Shown: piece by piece, positions 6,142 to 15,906 of the stretch
Position numbering within the stretch: position 1 is the stretch's first letter
Layout: each line of letters opens with the position of its first letter
Assembly (NCBI GenBank): GCA_030539565.1
Contig: JAUNYA010000002.1
Location: 1-34,039, forward strand
Length of the DNA: 34,039 nt
Direction: 5' to 3'
DNA from: Thermoplasmata archaeon
Lineage (GTDB): Archaea > Thermoplasmatota > Thermoplasmata > Methanomassiliicoccales > Methanomethylophilaceae
The notes under the pieces: generated by a model
Databases searched by the model: none
Told to the model about the DNA's origin: nothing
What the model saw: the letters and a program-made list of their open reading frames with translations, nothing else
Position numbers and translations under genes: made by a program

Positions 6142-8787
6142 ATGCGGCGGCTCAAGACGATCGACGAGATATACGAAGAGGTGAAGGGATGCGACCTGGT
6201 CATCACCAACGACATCTCGCTCGAGACCGCCCTCAACTCGCGCATCGCCGAGCCGCGCATCGGCCAGCTGGCCATGACCCCGCGCCACATCGCCGAGAAG
6301 CTCGCTTCCAGCATCCTCGGTAAGCCCATAATGTCCGACCTCCAGCAGATCGCCACCGTGTCCGAGGAGACCGGCTACGGCTTCAGGCAGGTGTACAGCG
6401 AGATCCTCAACATCCGCGACATCAGGAACTACACGGAGGACGTCCGCGGCAACCTCACGGGACGCGGCGCCAGGGCTATCTACGACTCGTACTCCCGCCT
6501 CCCCACGCTGGAGAGGGCGATGTCCGAGATGGACCCGGAGGACGGGAGGGTGGCATGGTTCTTCGACAGGCCCCGCGGCGTCGCGGTCGTGGGACTCGAT
6601 CTGTTCGACGACCTGGACAAGCACTGCGTCCCGTTCGACTTCCTGGACGTGGATGTCTTCACCGACGGCGAGTACGGCATAGACACGATCCACATCGTGG
6701 GCAACGACAGGCTCCTGGCGGAGAACGCCGCCGACCTGATCGACCCGGAGAGGCCGGCCGACTACGCGATAGTCCTGAGCGCCAACTCCCCCATCGCCGA
6801 CGCCGTCCGCTCGTCGCTCTACCGCCGCCAGCTGCCGTTCGTCAACAGCCTCAACGTGAGGGACCTCGCGCCCATCAGGGACTACATCAGCTTCCTGACC
6901 CTGTCGCTCTCTTACCCGACGCTCCGCGTCAGGCAGGTCAAGGAGCTGTACTCCAACTACGGAGGGGGCTTCAGGGCCAAGCGCGAGGGTTACCTCCTGA
7001 GCAAGCAGACCGACATCGACATGCTCGGGAGGACCGCGGAGCTCAGGGAGGCCATGCGCGCGATCTGCGAGGACGGGATGACCTTCGGCGACGCCATGGC
7101 CGCGGTGTGCGGGGACCAGGGCCGCCACGTGAAGACCCTCCTGAACGAGCTCGATGTCGCGGAGAAGACCATCGTCCCCGACAGGCTCGCCGAGGTCAGG
7201 TTCGCGGTGGAGAACGTCCAGCAGCTCACCCACAACGAGCAGATCCCGGAGAACGAGAGGTCCGGCGTGCTTATAGCGGACTGCAAGAACTCCGTATTCG
7301 TCGACAAGCCCGTGGTCATCTACCTGGGCCTGGGGCAGGAGTGGACGATACCGGTCGTCGGACGCCGCTACATGGACTCCGAGGCCGAGGCGGAGAGGAA
7401 CGCGCTCCGCCTGGAGGCGCTGCTCCAGCAGGGGCAGAGGCGCCTGTACTGCGTGAACTCGACGAAGAACGGCAAGCCCGCCTCACCTAGCGTCACATTC
7501 GACTCGCTGGTGGGGAAGCCGGTCTCCGGATTCGGGGACATTGCGGAATCACTTGTCAGGGGCAGGTGGGCCGGGGAGCTCGCCGAGATGGTGGCGGAGG
7601 ACCGCTCCGAGATGCCCTTCGGCGACGGCTTCGACGAACCGTTCAGCAAATCCACGTTCAACGCGTACGCCTCCTGCCCGAGGAAGTACCTCTTCCAGAA
7701 GCTCCTGACCGTGCCGGACGAGACCAGCATGGAGTTCGGGAACCTGGTCCACGAGTTCGCGGAGTTCTACGCCTGCTACGGAGAGCTCGCCAGGCGGCAC
7801 GACATGGAGGAGTTCGTCTCCATGGTCGCGGACAGCTACTCGGGCCTCTCCACGCCGCTCATGGACGGCCTGGACCGCACGAGGATCCGCATCGCCCTGG
7901 AGAACGTCAGGCGCTACATCGACGCCTGCGGGGTCGCCGCTCCCCTGAACAAGGCGTCGAGCGGGAGGAACCGCTTCATGGCCGCGTTCGGGCTGGAGGA
8001 GTCCAGCGATGCATGCGAGACAGACCACTCGTCGGCGGACCACCCGATCCACGGGCTGTTCGACCTCCTGTGGGAGGGGGACATCACCGACTACAAGACA
8101 GGGAGGGGGAAGGACGCCAGGGAGATCCGCGCAGGCATGAACCTGGACGAGATCGCGAAGTACCCCGAGTTCCAGCCCCTTATCTACCTGGCGCTTGCGA
8201 TGGAAGCCGAAGGCGCCGTCCCGCGGTTCACGCAGCTGTACGTCATGGACAACGACACCGAGTCCGTCGACCCGGGTTTCGACATCCGCCGCAACATCCG
8301 CACGATATCGCTCTCCACCGAGGGGCTGGACACCACCATGAGGTCGCAGGCCTTCGTGGACGTGTACGCGGAGGCGCTGAGCAAGGAGATGAAGCCGCAC
8401 GCGGCCTCCATCATATCCGCCATGGTCCCGACTCCTCCGGACCCGAAGGGCTGGAGCACGGACGACGCGATACTCTCCAGGGTGCTGGTGTCCTGCGGCA
8501 TCGCGGACACCGCCGACGGCCGCAAGAAGGCCGCCACGGCGCTGAAGAAGCTGGCGAGCCTCGTGGAGGGCGGCATGACCTGCAGCGGCTCGGACGTGTG
8601 CGTCCCGATCCCGTTCCTGGAGAGGTTCCTGGACCGCCTGGACCTCATGCACGAGACGCTGAGGTCGCAGGTCTACTCCGAGCTCCCGGCGGACCCGCAG
8701 GGCAACTGCCAGTGCAGGGACTGCGGATACTTCGAGGCGTGCACCCGCAGCCGCGCCGCCACCGACGGGGGTGCGTCCGATGAGTGA
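6142..8787 (+). CDS. addB: AddB-like nuclease subunit with Fe-S cluster motif
   Basis: The 881-residue protein resembles AddB: a long N-terminal inactive-helicase region without a recognisable Walker A motif, then a C-terminal PD-(D/E)XK nuclease. Nuclease residues include the His of FGNLVHEFAEF (about 538), and Asp and Lys in DITDYKTGRG (about 647-654). Cysteines C512 (SCPRKYLF), C859, C862 and C868 give the C-x(n)-C-x2-C-x5-C pattern of the AddB 4Fe-4S staple. With AddA it would process double-strand DNA ends for RecA/RadA recombination and degrade foreign linear DNA. The TGA stop overlaps the addA start by 8 bases. AddAB is mostly bacterial, so this is an unusual archaeal example. A generic RecB-family nuclease is the alternative. 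Confidence 0.85.
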   Translation: MRRLKTIDEIYEEVKGCDLVITNDISLETALNSRIAEPRIGQLAMTPRHIAEKLASSILGKPIMSDLQQIATVSEETGYGFRQVYSEILNIRDIRNYTEDVRGNLTGRGARAIYDSYSRLPTLERAMSEMDPEDGRVAWFFDRPRGVAVVGLDLFDDLDKHCVPFDFLDVDVFTDGEYGIDTIHIVGNDRLLAENAADLIDPERPADYAIVLSANSPIADAVRSSLYRRQLPFVNSLNVRDLAPIRDYISFLTLSLSYPTLRVRQVKELYSNYGGGFRAKREGYLLSKQTDIDMLGRTAELREAMRAICEDGMTFGDAMAAVCGDQGRHVKTLLNELDVAEKTIVPDRLAEVRFAVENVQQLTHNEQIPENERSGVLIADCKNSVFVDKPVVIYLGLGQEWTIPVVGRRYMDSEAEAERNALRLEALLQQGQRRLYCVNSTKNGKPASPSVTFDSLVGKPVSGFGDIAESLVRGRWAGELAEMVAEDRSEMPFGDGFDEPFSKSTFNAYASCPRKYLFQKLLTVPDETSMEFGNLVHEFAEFYACYGELARRHDMEEFVSMVADSYSGLSTPLMDGLDRTRIRIALENVRRYIDACGVAAPLNKASSGRNRFMAAFGLEESSDACETDHSSADHPIHGLFDLLWEGDITDYKTGRGKDAREIRAGMNLDEIAKYPEFQPLIYLALAMEAEGAVPRFTQLYVMDNDTESVDPGFDIRRNIRTISLSTEGLDTTMRSQAFVDVYAEALSKEMKPHAASIISAMVPTPPDPKGWSTDDAILSRVLVSCGIADTADGRKKAATALKKLASLVEGGMTCSGSDVCVPIPFLERFLDRLDLMHETLRSQVYSELPADPQGNCQCRDCGYFEACTRSRAATDGGASDE

Positions 8788-11710
8788 GCTCAACGAATCC
8801 CAGAAGCGGATCGCGGAGACGCTGGACGGCATGCTCATCGTCGACGCGGGACCCGGCACCGGGAAGACGCACACCATCGTCAGGCGCTACATCAACCTGG
8901 TATCGCGCAAGGATGAGAGCGGGCAGCCCATGGCCGGCCCCCGCGACGTCCTGTTGCTGACGTTCACAAGGAACGCGGCGGCGGAGATGGAGGAGAGGAT
9001 CAAGAGGACCATGTCCGAGGAGGGCATGACCGCCGAGTCGAAACTCGTACAGGTGCAGACGTTCGACGCGTTCTGCCTGTCCGTCGTCATGGAGTCGCCG
9101 GACGACGCCGGGAGGCTGTTCGGCATCGATGAGCATCTTACGCATTCAGTCCGCCTGGTAGAGAACCAGAGCCTGAACAGGACATACTTCTCGACGTTCC
9201 TCGACATGTTCCTGGACTCCCGCGGGGAGGACTACGGCGACGCCGCCGTGGTGTTCTCGCAGATGCACCTGGACGTGTACGATTTGATCAACCGCCTCAT
9301 GTCTCGCGGCATCTACCCGCTGAAGAAGGGATGGTTCGGGGGGAGCGACGGCGACGAGCTCTACGGGGACATCTCCGGGCTCGCGGCCGGGCTCTTAGAT
9401 CTCAACACCGCCGGCAAGCGCGGAGGCAAGTCGCCAGCGTGCAAGGCGGTATCGGACATGGACCAGGGCTCCTACGACCCCCTGCCGGAGATCGGCGAGG
9501 CAGCGGAGCTCGACCGGTCTGTCATCGAAGAGGCCGCAAGGGAGGACCGCCGCGACCTGATCAACCTGATCCACGACGTCTACTGGCATTACATCCGCTC
9601 GTGCATCGCCGACGACCGCCTCACGTTCGGCGTGAACGCGATGCTGGCGTTCTCCATCCTTTACACGAACGCGACGGTCAGGATGCTGAACTCCTACCGC
9701 TACCTGATGATCGACGAGTTCCAGGACACCAACTCCGGCCAGCTGATGATGGCCCTCATGATGCTGAAGGAGCCCAACCTATGCGCGGTGGGGGACTGGA
9801 AGCAGGGGATCTACGGGTTCCGCTACGTCTCGATCGACAACATCACCGACTTCGAGAGGAGGGCCGTCGCCCTCAGGAGGCAGCTGAACGAGGATGGGAA
9901 CAGGCGCGTGGCGTTCGGGATCCCCGAGACTGTCCGCCTACCCCTCGACGAGAACTACCGCTCGTCTCAGAGGATCATCGACATGGCGTTCGACGGCCTC
10001 TACATACCCGCCACCGGCGACGAGAAGCTGGACACGGCGAAGCTGGACGCCGACGTCACTAGGATACGCGCCGCCAGGGAGGACATCGGCGAGGACACCG
10101 CGATCCGCTTCGTCCAGTGCGAGGCCAAGGACGCGGAGGCCGCCATGGTCGCCAGATGCGTCCGCGACTACGTCGGGTCCGGGAACTACACGGTCCGCAG
10201 GGACAGGGAGTCCCGCCCCATGGGCTACGGGGACATCGCGGTCCTGTGCAGGACCGTGGAGGCCTGCAGGACCGTCGTCGACCGCCTGACGGCGGAGGGC
10301 ATACCCGCGTTCCTCCAGGGCGATGTCGAGCTCATGTCCACCCGCGAGGGTAAGCTCGCGCTCGCATGGCTGCGCTACGTGAACAACTCCAGGGACCCCT
10401 GGGGCTACGTGCCGATCATGGCCGACCTGGGGTACCCGCTGGTCGCCATCCAGCGCGCCTTCCGGAAGGAGGAGGGGATCCCAGGCGAGATCGTCAGGCA
10501 GAGGGAGATCCTGTACCGCAAGAGGCGCAGGGTCACCGACCTCCTGACGACGATGTTCGGATGGTACGGACTGGACAACGACATAACGCAGGCGCTCATC
10601 ACAGTGCTGTCCACCGCGCACCGCGACTCGCTGATGACCATCTCCGACCTGATCGGCATCATCGAGGACGACATCTCCAACGGCTCCAAGGCGACCTACT
10701 CGGTTGACGCGGACCTGGATGCGGATGCCGTGATTGTTACGACCATGCACAAGGCCAAGGGACTGGAGTTCCCCGCGGTCATCATCCCGTACGTCGACGA
10801 CAAGACCTTCCCCAGCACCAAGGGCGACAGCTCCCTGCTGTACTTCGACCCCCTCACCGGCGTCAGGTGCAGGAGGACCGTGGGCAGGTTCGGCGACTAC
10901 GCCAAGGTATGCAGGTCCTGGCGCGCCGACCTCGCGAGGATGTGCCTCAGGCACGACTACGACGAGGAGCGCAGGCTGCTGTTCGTGGCGCTCTCCAGGG
11001 CGAAGCAGTACGAGACGCTGATCTGCGCCAAGCCGTCGAAGTTCATGACCGCCCTCTCCGGCGGATGCTACACGGCGATAGAGGACCACCCAGCCCCTCC
11101 CGCGTCCGAATCCGCGGGCATGCTGAAGCGCCCGGACCTCACCGGCTACGAGACCCGCAGGCCTAACCTCGGCGTGCACAGCATCCTGGTCTTCACGGGA
11201 GAGGACAACCCCGACCCCAGCGGGGAGGTCGACGAAATCGGCGGCAAGGGCATGGAGTACGGGACGAAGGTCCACAGGGAGGCCGAGCTGCTGGACCGCG
11301 GCCTGAAGCCCTCTGGCGAGTTCCCGGAGGCCGAGTACATACTAGAGGAGGTTCTGTCCAGGAAGAAGGATCCCCTATTCATCCGCTCGTACCCCGAGGT
11401 GGAGTGCACCCTTCCGATCGAGAAGGCGGGAGTAGTCATGAAGGGCGTCATCGACCTGCTGCTCCTGTTCGAGGACCGCGTCGAGGTCCACGACTACAAG
11501 ACCGACGTGTCCGACCGCTTCCAGGGCGAGTACGAGATACAGCTCTCGATCTACGCCCTCGCGGCATCCCTGTACTACCCCACCCTGCCCGTCAGGTGCT
11601 TCATAGACTACGTCTCGCAGGGGAGAACGGTCGAGTTCGAGCCGATGGAGCGCGAAGACCTGGAGTTGCTCGTCGCCCAGAGGGTGGAAGGCCAGGGTTT
11701 GTTGAGATAA
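8780..11710 (+). CDS. addA: AddA-like UvrD-family helicase-nuclease
   Basis: The 976-residue protein is a superfamily 1A helicase. Visible are Walker A AGPGTGKT (23-30), motif Ia LLTFTRNAAAEM, Walker B LMIDEFQDTN (about 311-320), motif III GDWKQGIYGFR, motif V TTMHKAKGLEFPAVI (about 655) and motif VI RRLLFVALSRAK. A C-terminal PD-(D/E)XK nuclease follows, with GTKVHREAELL, GVIDLLLLF, VEVHDYKTD and QLSIYALA. This domain order is that of AddA. The ATG at 8780 overlaps the addB stop (ATGAGTGA), indicating translational coupling. The pair probably forms a heterodimeric end-resection complex. Stop codon is TAA. Confidence 0.9.
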   Translation: MSELNESQKRIAETLDGMLIVDAGPGTGKTHTIVRRYINLVSRKDESGQPMAGPRDVLLLTFTRNAAAEMEERIKRTMSEEGMTAESKLVQVQTFDAFCLSVVMESPDDAGRLFGIDEHLTHSVRLVENQSLNRTYFSTFLDMFLDSRGEDYGDAAVVFSQMHLDVYDLINRLMSRGIYPLKKGWFGGSDGDELYGDISGLAAGLLDLNTAGKRGGKSPACKAVSDMDQGSYDPLPEIGEAAELDRSVIEEAAREDRRDLINLIHDVYWHYIRSCIADDRLTFGVNAMLAFSILYTNATVRMLNSYRYLMIDEFQDTNSGQLMMALMMLKEPNLCAVGDWKQGIYGFRYVSIDNITDFERRAVALRRQLNEDGNRRVAFGIPETVRLPLDENYRSSQRIIDMAFDGLYIPATGDEKLDTAKLDADVTRIRAAREDIGEDTAIRFVQCEAKDAEAAMVARCVRDYVGSGNYTVRRDRESRPMGYGDIAVLCRTVEACRTVVDRLTAEGIPAFLQGDVELMSTREGKLALAWLRYVNNSRDPWGYVPIMADLGYPLVAIQRAFRKEEGIPGEIVRQREILYRKRRRVTDLLTTMFGWYGLDNDITQALITVLSTAHRDSLMTISDLIGIIEDDISNGSKATYSVDADLDADAVIVTTMHKAKGLEFPAVIIPYVDDKTFPSTKGDSSLLYFDPLTGVRCRRTVGRFGDYAKVCRSWRADLARMCLRHDYDEERRLLFVALSRAKQYETLICAKPSKFMTALSGGCYTAIEDHPAPPASESAGMLKRPDLTGYETRRPNLGVHSILVFTGEDNPDPSGEVDEIGGKGMEYGTKVHREAELLDRGLKPSGEFPEAEYILEEVLSRKKDPLFIRSYPEVECTLPIEKAGVVMKGVIDLLLLFEDRVEVHDYKTDVSDRFQGEYEIQLSIYALAASLYYPTLPVRCFIDYVSQGRTVEFEPMEREDLELLVAQRVEGQGLLR

Positions 11711-11724
11711 AGTGCGAACTGCTC

Positions 11725-11733
11725 AAATATATA
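11725..11733 (+). promoter_or_regulatory. TATA box of P-type ATPase gene
   Basis: AAATATATA is the strongest TATA element in this part of the window, centred 23 bases before the ATG at 11752. It lies just after the addA stop, so the ATPase has its own promoter and probably a leaderless mRNA. Confidence 0.7.
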
Positions 11734-11751
11734 GCGTTGCTAGTCCCCCCT

Positions 11752-14403
11752 ATGAGGGGACTCACCTCCGAAGAGGTGTCGCAGCGCAGGGCTCAGGGCC
11801 TGGTCAACGACGCGGACGTCAAGACCAGCAGGACCTACACGGACATCTTCGTGAAGAACGCCTTCACGCCGTTCAACATCGTGCTGTTCATTCTGGGCAT
11901 ACTCCTGCTCATCTGCGAGGAGCCCATCAGCGCCGTTTCCGCGACGGGGATCATCATCGTCAACATCCTGATCTCCACCATCCAGGAGATGAGGGCCAAG
12001 CGCAGGCTCGACAAGATCTCGCTCCTCACGAGGCCGAAGGTCAAGGTCGTCCGCGACGGCCAGCAGGTCGAGGTCGACCAGAACGACGTCGTGAAGGACG
12101 ATGTGGTGCTCCTCGAGGCCGGCGACCAGGCGGTCGTGGACGGTGTCATCGAGGAGTGCAAGTCGCTGGAGATGGACGAGTCCCTCCTCACCGGCGAGTC
12201 CAGCACGGTCAGGAAGAAGGCCGGCGACACGATCTACTCGGGATCCAACTGCGTGACCGGGCAGGCCTACTACACGGTCACCAGCTTCGGAGCCGACTCG
12301 TACGCGTCGCAGATGCTGAGCAGCGCCAAGAAGTTCACATCCAAGAAGACCCCCCTCCAGATGGAGACCGGCACGGTCACCAAGATGCTGATGGCCATCG
12401 CGGCTGTGCTCTTCATAATCACCATCATCAAATCCATCTTCATCACCCACGAGAGCTTCAGCAAGACCCTCGAGGTCTTCGTGCTGTGCCTCGACGTGGT
12501 CCCGATCGCGCTGTTCCTGCTCATCACGCTGACCTACATGATCGCCGCGATGCGCATGGCCGACTCCGGCGTGCTGCTCCAGAGGTCCAGCTCCGTCGAG
12601 TCCATCAGCCATGTGGACACCGTCTGCATGGACAAGACCGGAACGATCACCACCAACAAGCTCCGCTTCGAGGACTCGTGGGATCTCATCTCCCCCGTCG
12701 ACGCCGGGCACGTCATCTCGGTGTTCGCAACTTCCACCGGGAGCAGGAACCGCACGGTCGACGCGCTTATCGAGCACTACGGCGAGACCTCGTCCGAGCT
12801 GCTGGAGGAGGTCCAGTTCTCCTCCGACAGGAAGTACAGCGCCGTCCGCGTGAAGGACGGGGACGAGACCTACAACATCTACATGGGCGCGTGGACCGCG
12901 CTCGGTTCTCACGTCAGATCCGAGTACGACGTGCCCGGGTACATCGAGGCCCAGTCCAAGAAGGGCCTCAGGACCGTACTCATCTGCAAGGGTCCCGACA
13001 CCCCGCTCCACGACGCGGACGAGAACCCGGTCATCGGGGAGATGGAGCCGGTCTCCGTGGTGTCGATAAGGGACGAGGTCAGGCCCGACTGCAGGCAGAC
13101 CATCCAGGTCTTCATGGACAACGGCATGGACCTGAAGGTCATCTCCGGGGACGATCCCGTCACAGTGGACTCGCTGTTCACCATCGCAGGCATCCCCGGC
13201 GAGAGGAAGATCGTTTCCGGCCCCGAGCTGGACGCCATGAGCCACGAGGAGTTCACCAAGGCGGCCCTCGAGTGCAACATATTCGGCAGGATGAGGCCGG
13301 AGAACAAGGAGCAGGTCATCGAGACCCTCAAGAACAACGGCCACTACGTCGCCATGATCGGCGACGGAGTCAACGACGTCAAGTCCCTGAAGACCGCCCA
13401 GGTCGGGGTCTCGCTCGAATCCGGAGCCGGAGCAGCCAGGGGCGTGGCGGACATGATCCTCATCGACGACAACTTCTCCGCCCTGCCCAAGGCGCTGGTC
13501 GAGGGCAGGAGGACCGTGTCCGGCATGAGGGACATCCTCAAGCTGTACCTGACCCGCAACTTCACCCTCGCGGTGCTGTTCGTGATAATATACGTGCTCT
13601 TCGGGAACATCCCGATGATCCCGATCCAGAACACGTTCTACGCGTTCATCTCGGTCTCGATCATGGCGTTCTTCATGACGCTGTTCGCCAAGGCGGACGA
13701 GAACAAGGACCTGATACTGCCGGACGTGCTGAGATACTGCATACCGTCGTCGATCATGATAGCCCTGTTCGGGCTGATAGTATACGGGACCGCGTGGTAC
13801 GCCGTCACGAGCGGATCGCTGGTCATAGACTTCGACGCCATGGCCCAGACCATCAAGTTCGACGGGACCGGCGCCGACCTCATCGCCAAGCTTTCCTGGA
13901 ACGGATCCGGCGTGGAGGAGATAGTCGCGAGGACCGCCATGGTGCTGTTCGTCACGCTGGCGGGACTGATGCAGATCTTCATCATCTGCCCCAGGTGGAG
14001 GATCTTCTCCGTGGACGGGAGGACCAACAAGAGCCTGGTGCCCTTCGTGATCACCCTGCTCATCCTGGCCCTCGTCGTCACCATGTACGTCTACTTCCCC
14101 GCCCTGGCGGTGGAGTTCATCGGCTTCGCGCTGCTGCCTAACGAGTGCTACCTGGCGATAGTCTGCTTCGTCGCCCTGCTGATGGTGCTCGAGCTGTTCG
14201 TCCTCAAGAGGAACGTCTTCAAGAGGATCATCGACCGCTTCGAGGCCTACTACATGAGGAAGCTGGACGAGGAGTACAGCGAGGGGGACGTCGTCGAGGA
14301 GAGGAACGCCGACCTGAAGAAGATGGCCGACCTCAGGAACCTGAAGGACCTGACGGACATCCCCGGAATCAAGGACATCAAGGACCAGTTCAAGAAGAAC
14401 TGA
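11752..14403 (+). CDS. P-type cation-transporting ATPase
   Basis: The 883-residue membrane pump shows the P-type order: N-terminal helix pair (about 41-76), actuator domain with TGES (147-150), a second hydrophobic pair (about 205-265), phosphorylation motif DKTGTIT (D294), nucleotide-binding domain, and hinge GDGVND (537-542). Six further membrane helices follow and a charged cytoplasmic tail. It lacks the N-terminal metal-binding domains and the CPC motif of heavy-metal pumps, and helix M4 reads VVPIALFLL rather than PEGLP. This resembles the CtpE-like group, whose best-studied member handles calcium. The ion is therefore unknown. The long open frame upstream of 11752 overlaps addA and is a shadow; the TATA box fixes the start. 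Confidence 0.92.
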   Translation: MRGLTSEEVSQRRAQGLVNDADVKTSRTYTDIFVKNAFTPFNIVLFILGILLLICEEPISAVSATGIIIVNILISTIQEMRAKRRLDKISLLTRPKVKVVRDGQQVEVDQNDVVKDDVVLLEAGDQAVVDGVIEECKSLEMDESLLTGESSTVRKKAGDTIYSGSNCVTGQAYYTVTSFGADSYASQMLSSAKKFTSKKTPLQMETGTVTKMLMAIAAVLFIITIIKSIFITHESFSKTLEVFVLCLDVVPIALFLLITLTYMIAAMRMADSGVLLQRSSSVESISHVDTVCMDKTGTITTNKLRFEDSWDLISPVDAGHVISVFATSTGSRNRTVDALIEHYGETSSELLEEVQFSSDRKYSAVRVKDGDETYNIYMGAWTALGSHVRSEYDVPGYIEAQSKKGLRTVLICKGPDTPLHDADENPVIGEMEPVSVVSIRDEVRPDCRQTIQVFMDNGMDLKVISGDDPVTVDSLFTIAGIPGERKIVSGPELDAMSHEEFTKAALECNIFGRMRPENKEQVIETLKNNGHYVAMIGDGVNDVKSLKTAQVGVSLESGAGAARGVADMILIDDNFSALPKALVEGRRTVSGMRDILKLYLTRNFTLAVLFVIIYVLFGNIPMIPIQNTFYAFISVSIMAFFMTLFAKADENKDLILPDVLRYCIPSSIMIALFGLIVYGTAWYAVTSGSLVIDFDAMAQTIKFDGTGADLIAKLSWNGSGVEEIVARTAMVLFVTLAGLMQIFIICPRWRIFSVDGRTNKSLVPFVITLLILALVVTMYVYFPALAVEFIGFALLPNECYLAIVCFVALLMVLELFVLKRNVFKRIIDRFEAYYMRKLDEEYSEGDVVEERNADLKKMADLRNLKDLTDIPGIKDIKDQFKKN

Positions 14404-14442
14404 GCCCGCTGGAAACCGTTTCGAAACCCCTTCCCGTTCTTC

Positions 14443-15102
14443 TCACGGGCGGTACTGCCCGTTCCTGGACATTGCGATCATGAGATGGGACGCCATACGC
14501 GCGTCGGAGAGGGCGCGGTGGTCCTGGACGCCGTGGATGCCCGCCGGGTCGCCGTCGACGATCTTGGCGTACGCGTAGTCCAGCTTGGGGTACTTGTACT
14601 GGCGGCCGTAGTACTCGCTGGGGATCTTGCAGACCTGCGTCGCGGCGAGCATGATGTCGGCGCACTCGACGAACCACCCGCGCATGCACCAGGGGTCCTC
14701 GTAGAGGAACTTGGTGAAGTCGTATCCAGTGTTGTAAGCGGTCACGGGCTGGTTCCTGAGGATGCGGCGGACATCGGCGATGACGTCCAGCGCCGGAGGG
14801 GCCTCCTCGACCATCTCCAGAGTCATGTCGGTGTTCTGGAAGATCCACGCCTCGCGGAGGTAGTCGTCCCACTCGTCGGTGTCGTAGCCGAGGACCGACG
14901 AGTACACATCCTCGACGGTCCCGTCCCTCAGGGACACGCGGCATATCCCCACGTCCACGACGAGGTCCCTGGGGGCGCCATCGAGGCCCGTCGTCTCGGT
15001 GTCGAGCACGAGGATCTCGTCGGACGTCATGCACTCGCCCACGGTCCTGAAAGCGTCTCCGCGGGGCGTCTGCACCCTCTCGTACGTGAGGAATCCTTCC
15101 AT
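14443..15102 (-). CDS. DEDDh 3'-5' exonuclease (DnaQ/RNase T family)
   Basis: The 219-residue protein keeps all the family motifs: Exo I LVLDTETTGLDG (D34, E36), Exo II AYNTGYDFTKFL, and Exo III DHRALSDAR (His and Asp). It would remove nucleotides from 3' ends of DNA or RNA, with substrate not deducible. The ATG at 15102 is preceded on the minus strand by a T-rich TATA-like element about 23 bases away. An internal ATG (residue 25) is an alternative start. The frame continues further upstream into sfsA antisense, which was rejected. It is the active relative of the inactive-looking protein at 5460-6005. Confidence 0.88.
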   Translation of the reverse strand: MEGFLTYERVQTPRGDAFRTVGECMTSDEILVLDTETTGLDGAPRDLVVDVGICRVSLRDGTVEDVYSSVLGYDTDEWDDYLREAWIFQNTDMTLEMVEEAPPALDVIADVRRILRNQPVTAYNTGYDFTKFLYEDPWCMRGWFVECADIMLAATQVCKIPSEYYGRQYKYPKLDYAYAKIVDGDPAGIHGVQDHRALSDARMASHLMIAMSRNGQYRP

Positions 15103-15120
15103 GCACGGGGCATGTCCGAG

Positions 15121-15137
15121 GCACAAAAAACAATTTC
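15121..15137. promoter_or_regulatory. Shared A/T-rich divergent promoter
   Basis: A short A/T-rich core (ACAAAAAACAATTT) lies in the 54-bp gap between the exonuclease ATG (15102, minus) and the sfsA ATG (15157, plus). It is 20-35 bases from each, so one segment seems to supply the TATA element in both directions. Confidence 0.5.
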
Positions 15138-15156
15138 CCCTCGCCCATGCGGGGGC

Positions 15157-15906
15157 ATGCGCTACGAGAGGACGGTGAGGGCGGAGTTCGTGTCGAGGCC
15201 CAACAGGTTCGTCGCCAACGTCATCCTTGACGGCGAGCCTATCGCGGTCCACGTGAAGAACACCGGCAGGTGCAGGGAGATTCTGGTTCCAGGTGCCCCG
15301 GTCGTGCTGTACGACTCGGGGAACCCGGAGAGGAAGTACCGCTACGACCTCATCGCGGCGGAGAAGGACGGCCTACTGATCAACATCGACTCCCAGGCGC
15401 CGAACAGGGCTTTCCACGAGCACATCCTCGAAGGCCAGGTGTTTGGACCCGACCCGAAGGTCTTCCCGGAACACACCCACGGAGACTCCCGCTTCGACTT
15501 CTACGTCGAGTCCGGCGACCGCAGGATATTCGCCGAAGTGAAGGGAGTGACGCTGGAGTTCGACGGTGTCTGCATGTTCCCCGACGCGCCCACGGAGAGG
15601 GGCCTGAAGCACGTCAGGGGGCTCATGGAGTGCGTGAGGGAGGGCTACGAGGCCTACGCCGTGTTCGTGGTCCAGATGGCCCGTATGAGGGAGTTCGTGC
15701 CCAACGCCGCGACGGATCCGGACTTCGCTGAGGGTCTGCGCATCGCCGAGGAAAACGGCGTGAAGGTCCTCTGCCTGGGATGCGACGTCACCGACGACAC
15801 GATGCGCATCTCCTATGGGATGCCGCACAGGATGGCGCGAGTCACTCGAACTCGACGGTCTCCTTCTTCATGTAGCCGCTGGTGTCCTGGTCCTGAAGGA
15901 GCTTGA
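15157..15906 (+). CDS. sfsA: SfsA family protein (DNA-binding / nuclease-like)
   Basis: Recognised by the SfsA signature blocks: an N-terminal OB-like part (ERTVRAEFVSRPNRF), GRCREILVPGAPVVLYDS, YRYDLIAAEKDGLLINIDSQAPN and SRFDFYVE. The PD-(D/E)XK-like core with FAEVKGVTLE and FPDAPTERGLKHVRGL follows. The family was named from a sugar-fermentation phenotype in E. coli and is now viewed as a nuclease-fold DNA-binding family; its cellular role is uncertain. The natural end is expected soon after ISYGMPHRM. The frame runs on for about 20 Ser/Arg-rich residues to TGA at 15904, overlapping the convergent membrane-protein gene by 65 bases. Confidence 0.9.
   Translation: MRYERTVRAEFVSRPNRFVANVILDGEPIAVHVKNTGRCREILVPGAPVVLYDSGNPERKYRYDLIAAEKDGLLINIDSQAPNRAFHEHILEGQVFGPDPKVFPEHTHGDSRFDFYVESGDRRIFAEVKGVTLEFDGVCMFPDAPTERGLKHVRGLMECVREGYEAYAVFVVQMARMREFVPNAATDPDFAEGLRIAEENGVKVLCLGCDVTDDTMRISYGMPHRMARVTRTRRSPSSCSRWCPGPEGA

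Noticed and set aside
11712-14141. Very long open frames overlapping clear genes (for example 11712-14141 plus, 5335-7233 minus, 7549-8877 minus, 9938-11275 minus, 11740-13344 minus)
   Set aside because: They are Arg/Gly/Pro- or His/Val/Asp-rich shadows that arise easily in G/C-rich DNA. They overlap genes with clear family motifs and show no motifs of their own.
14445-14462. Hairpin ACGGGC-GGTACT-GCCCGT as a terminator for the P-type ATPase
   Set aside because: It lies within the 3' coding end of the exonuclease gene and has no T-tract on either side.
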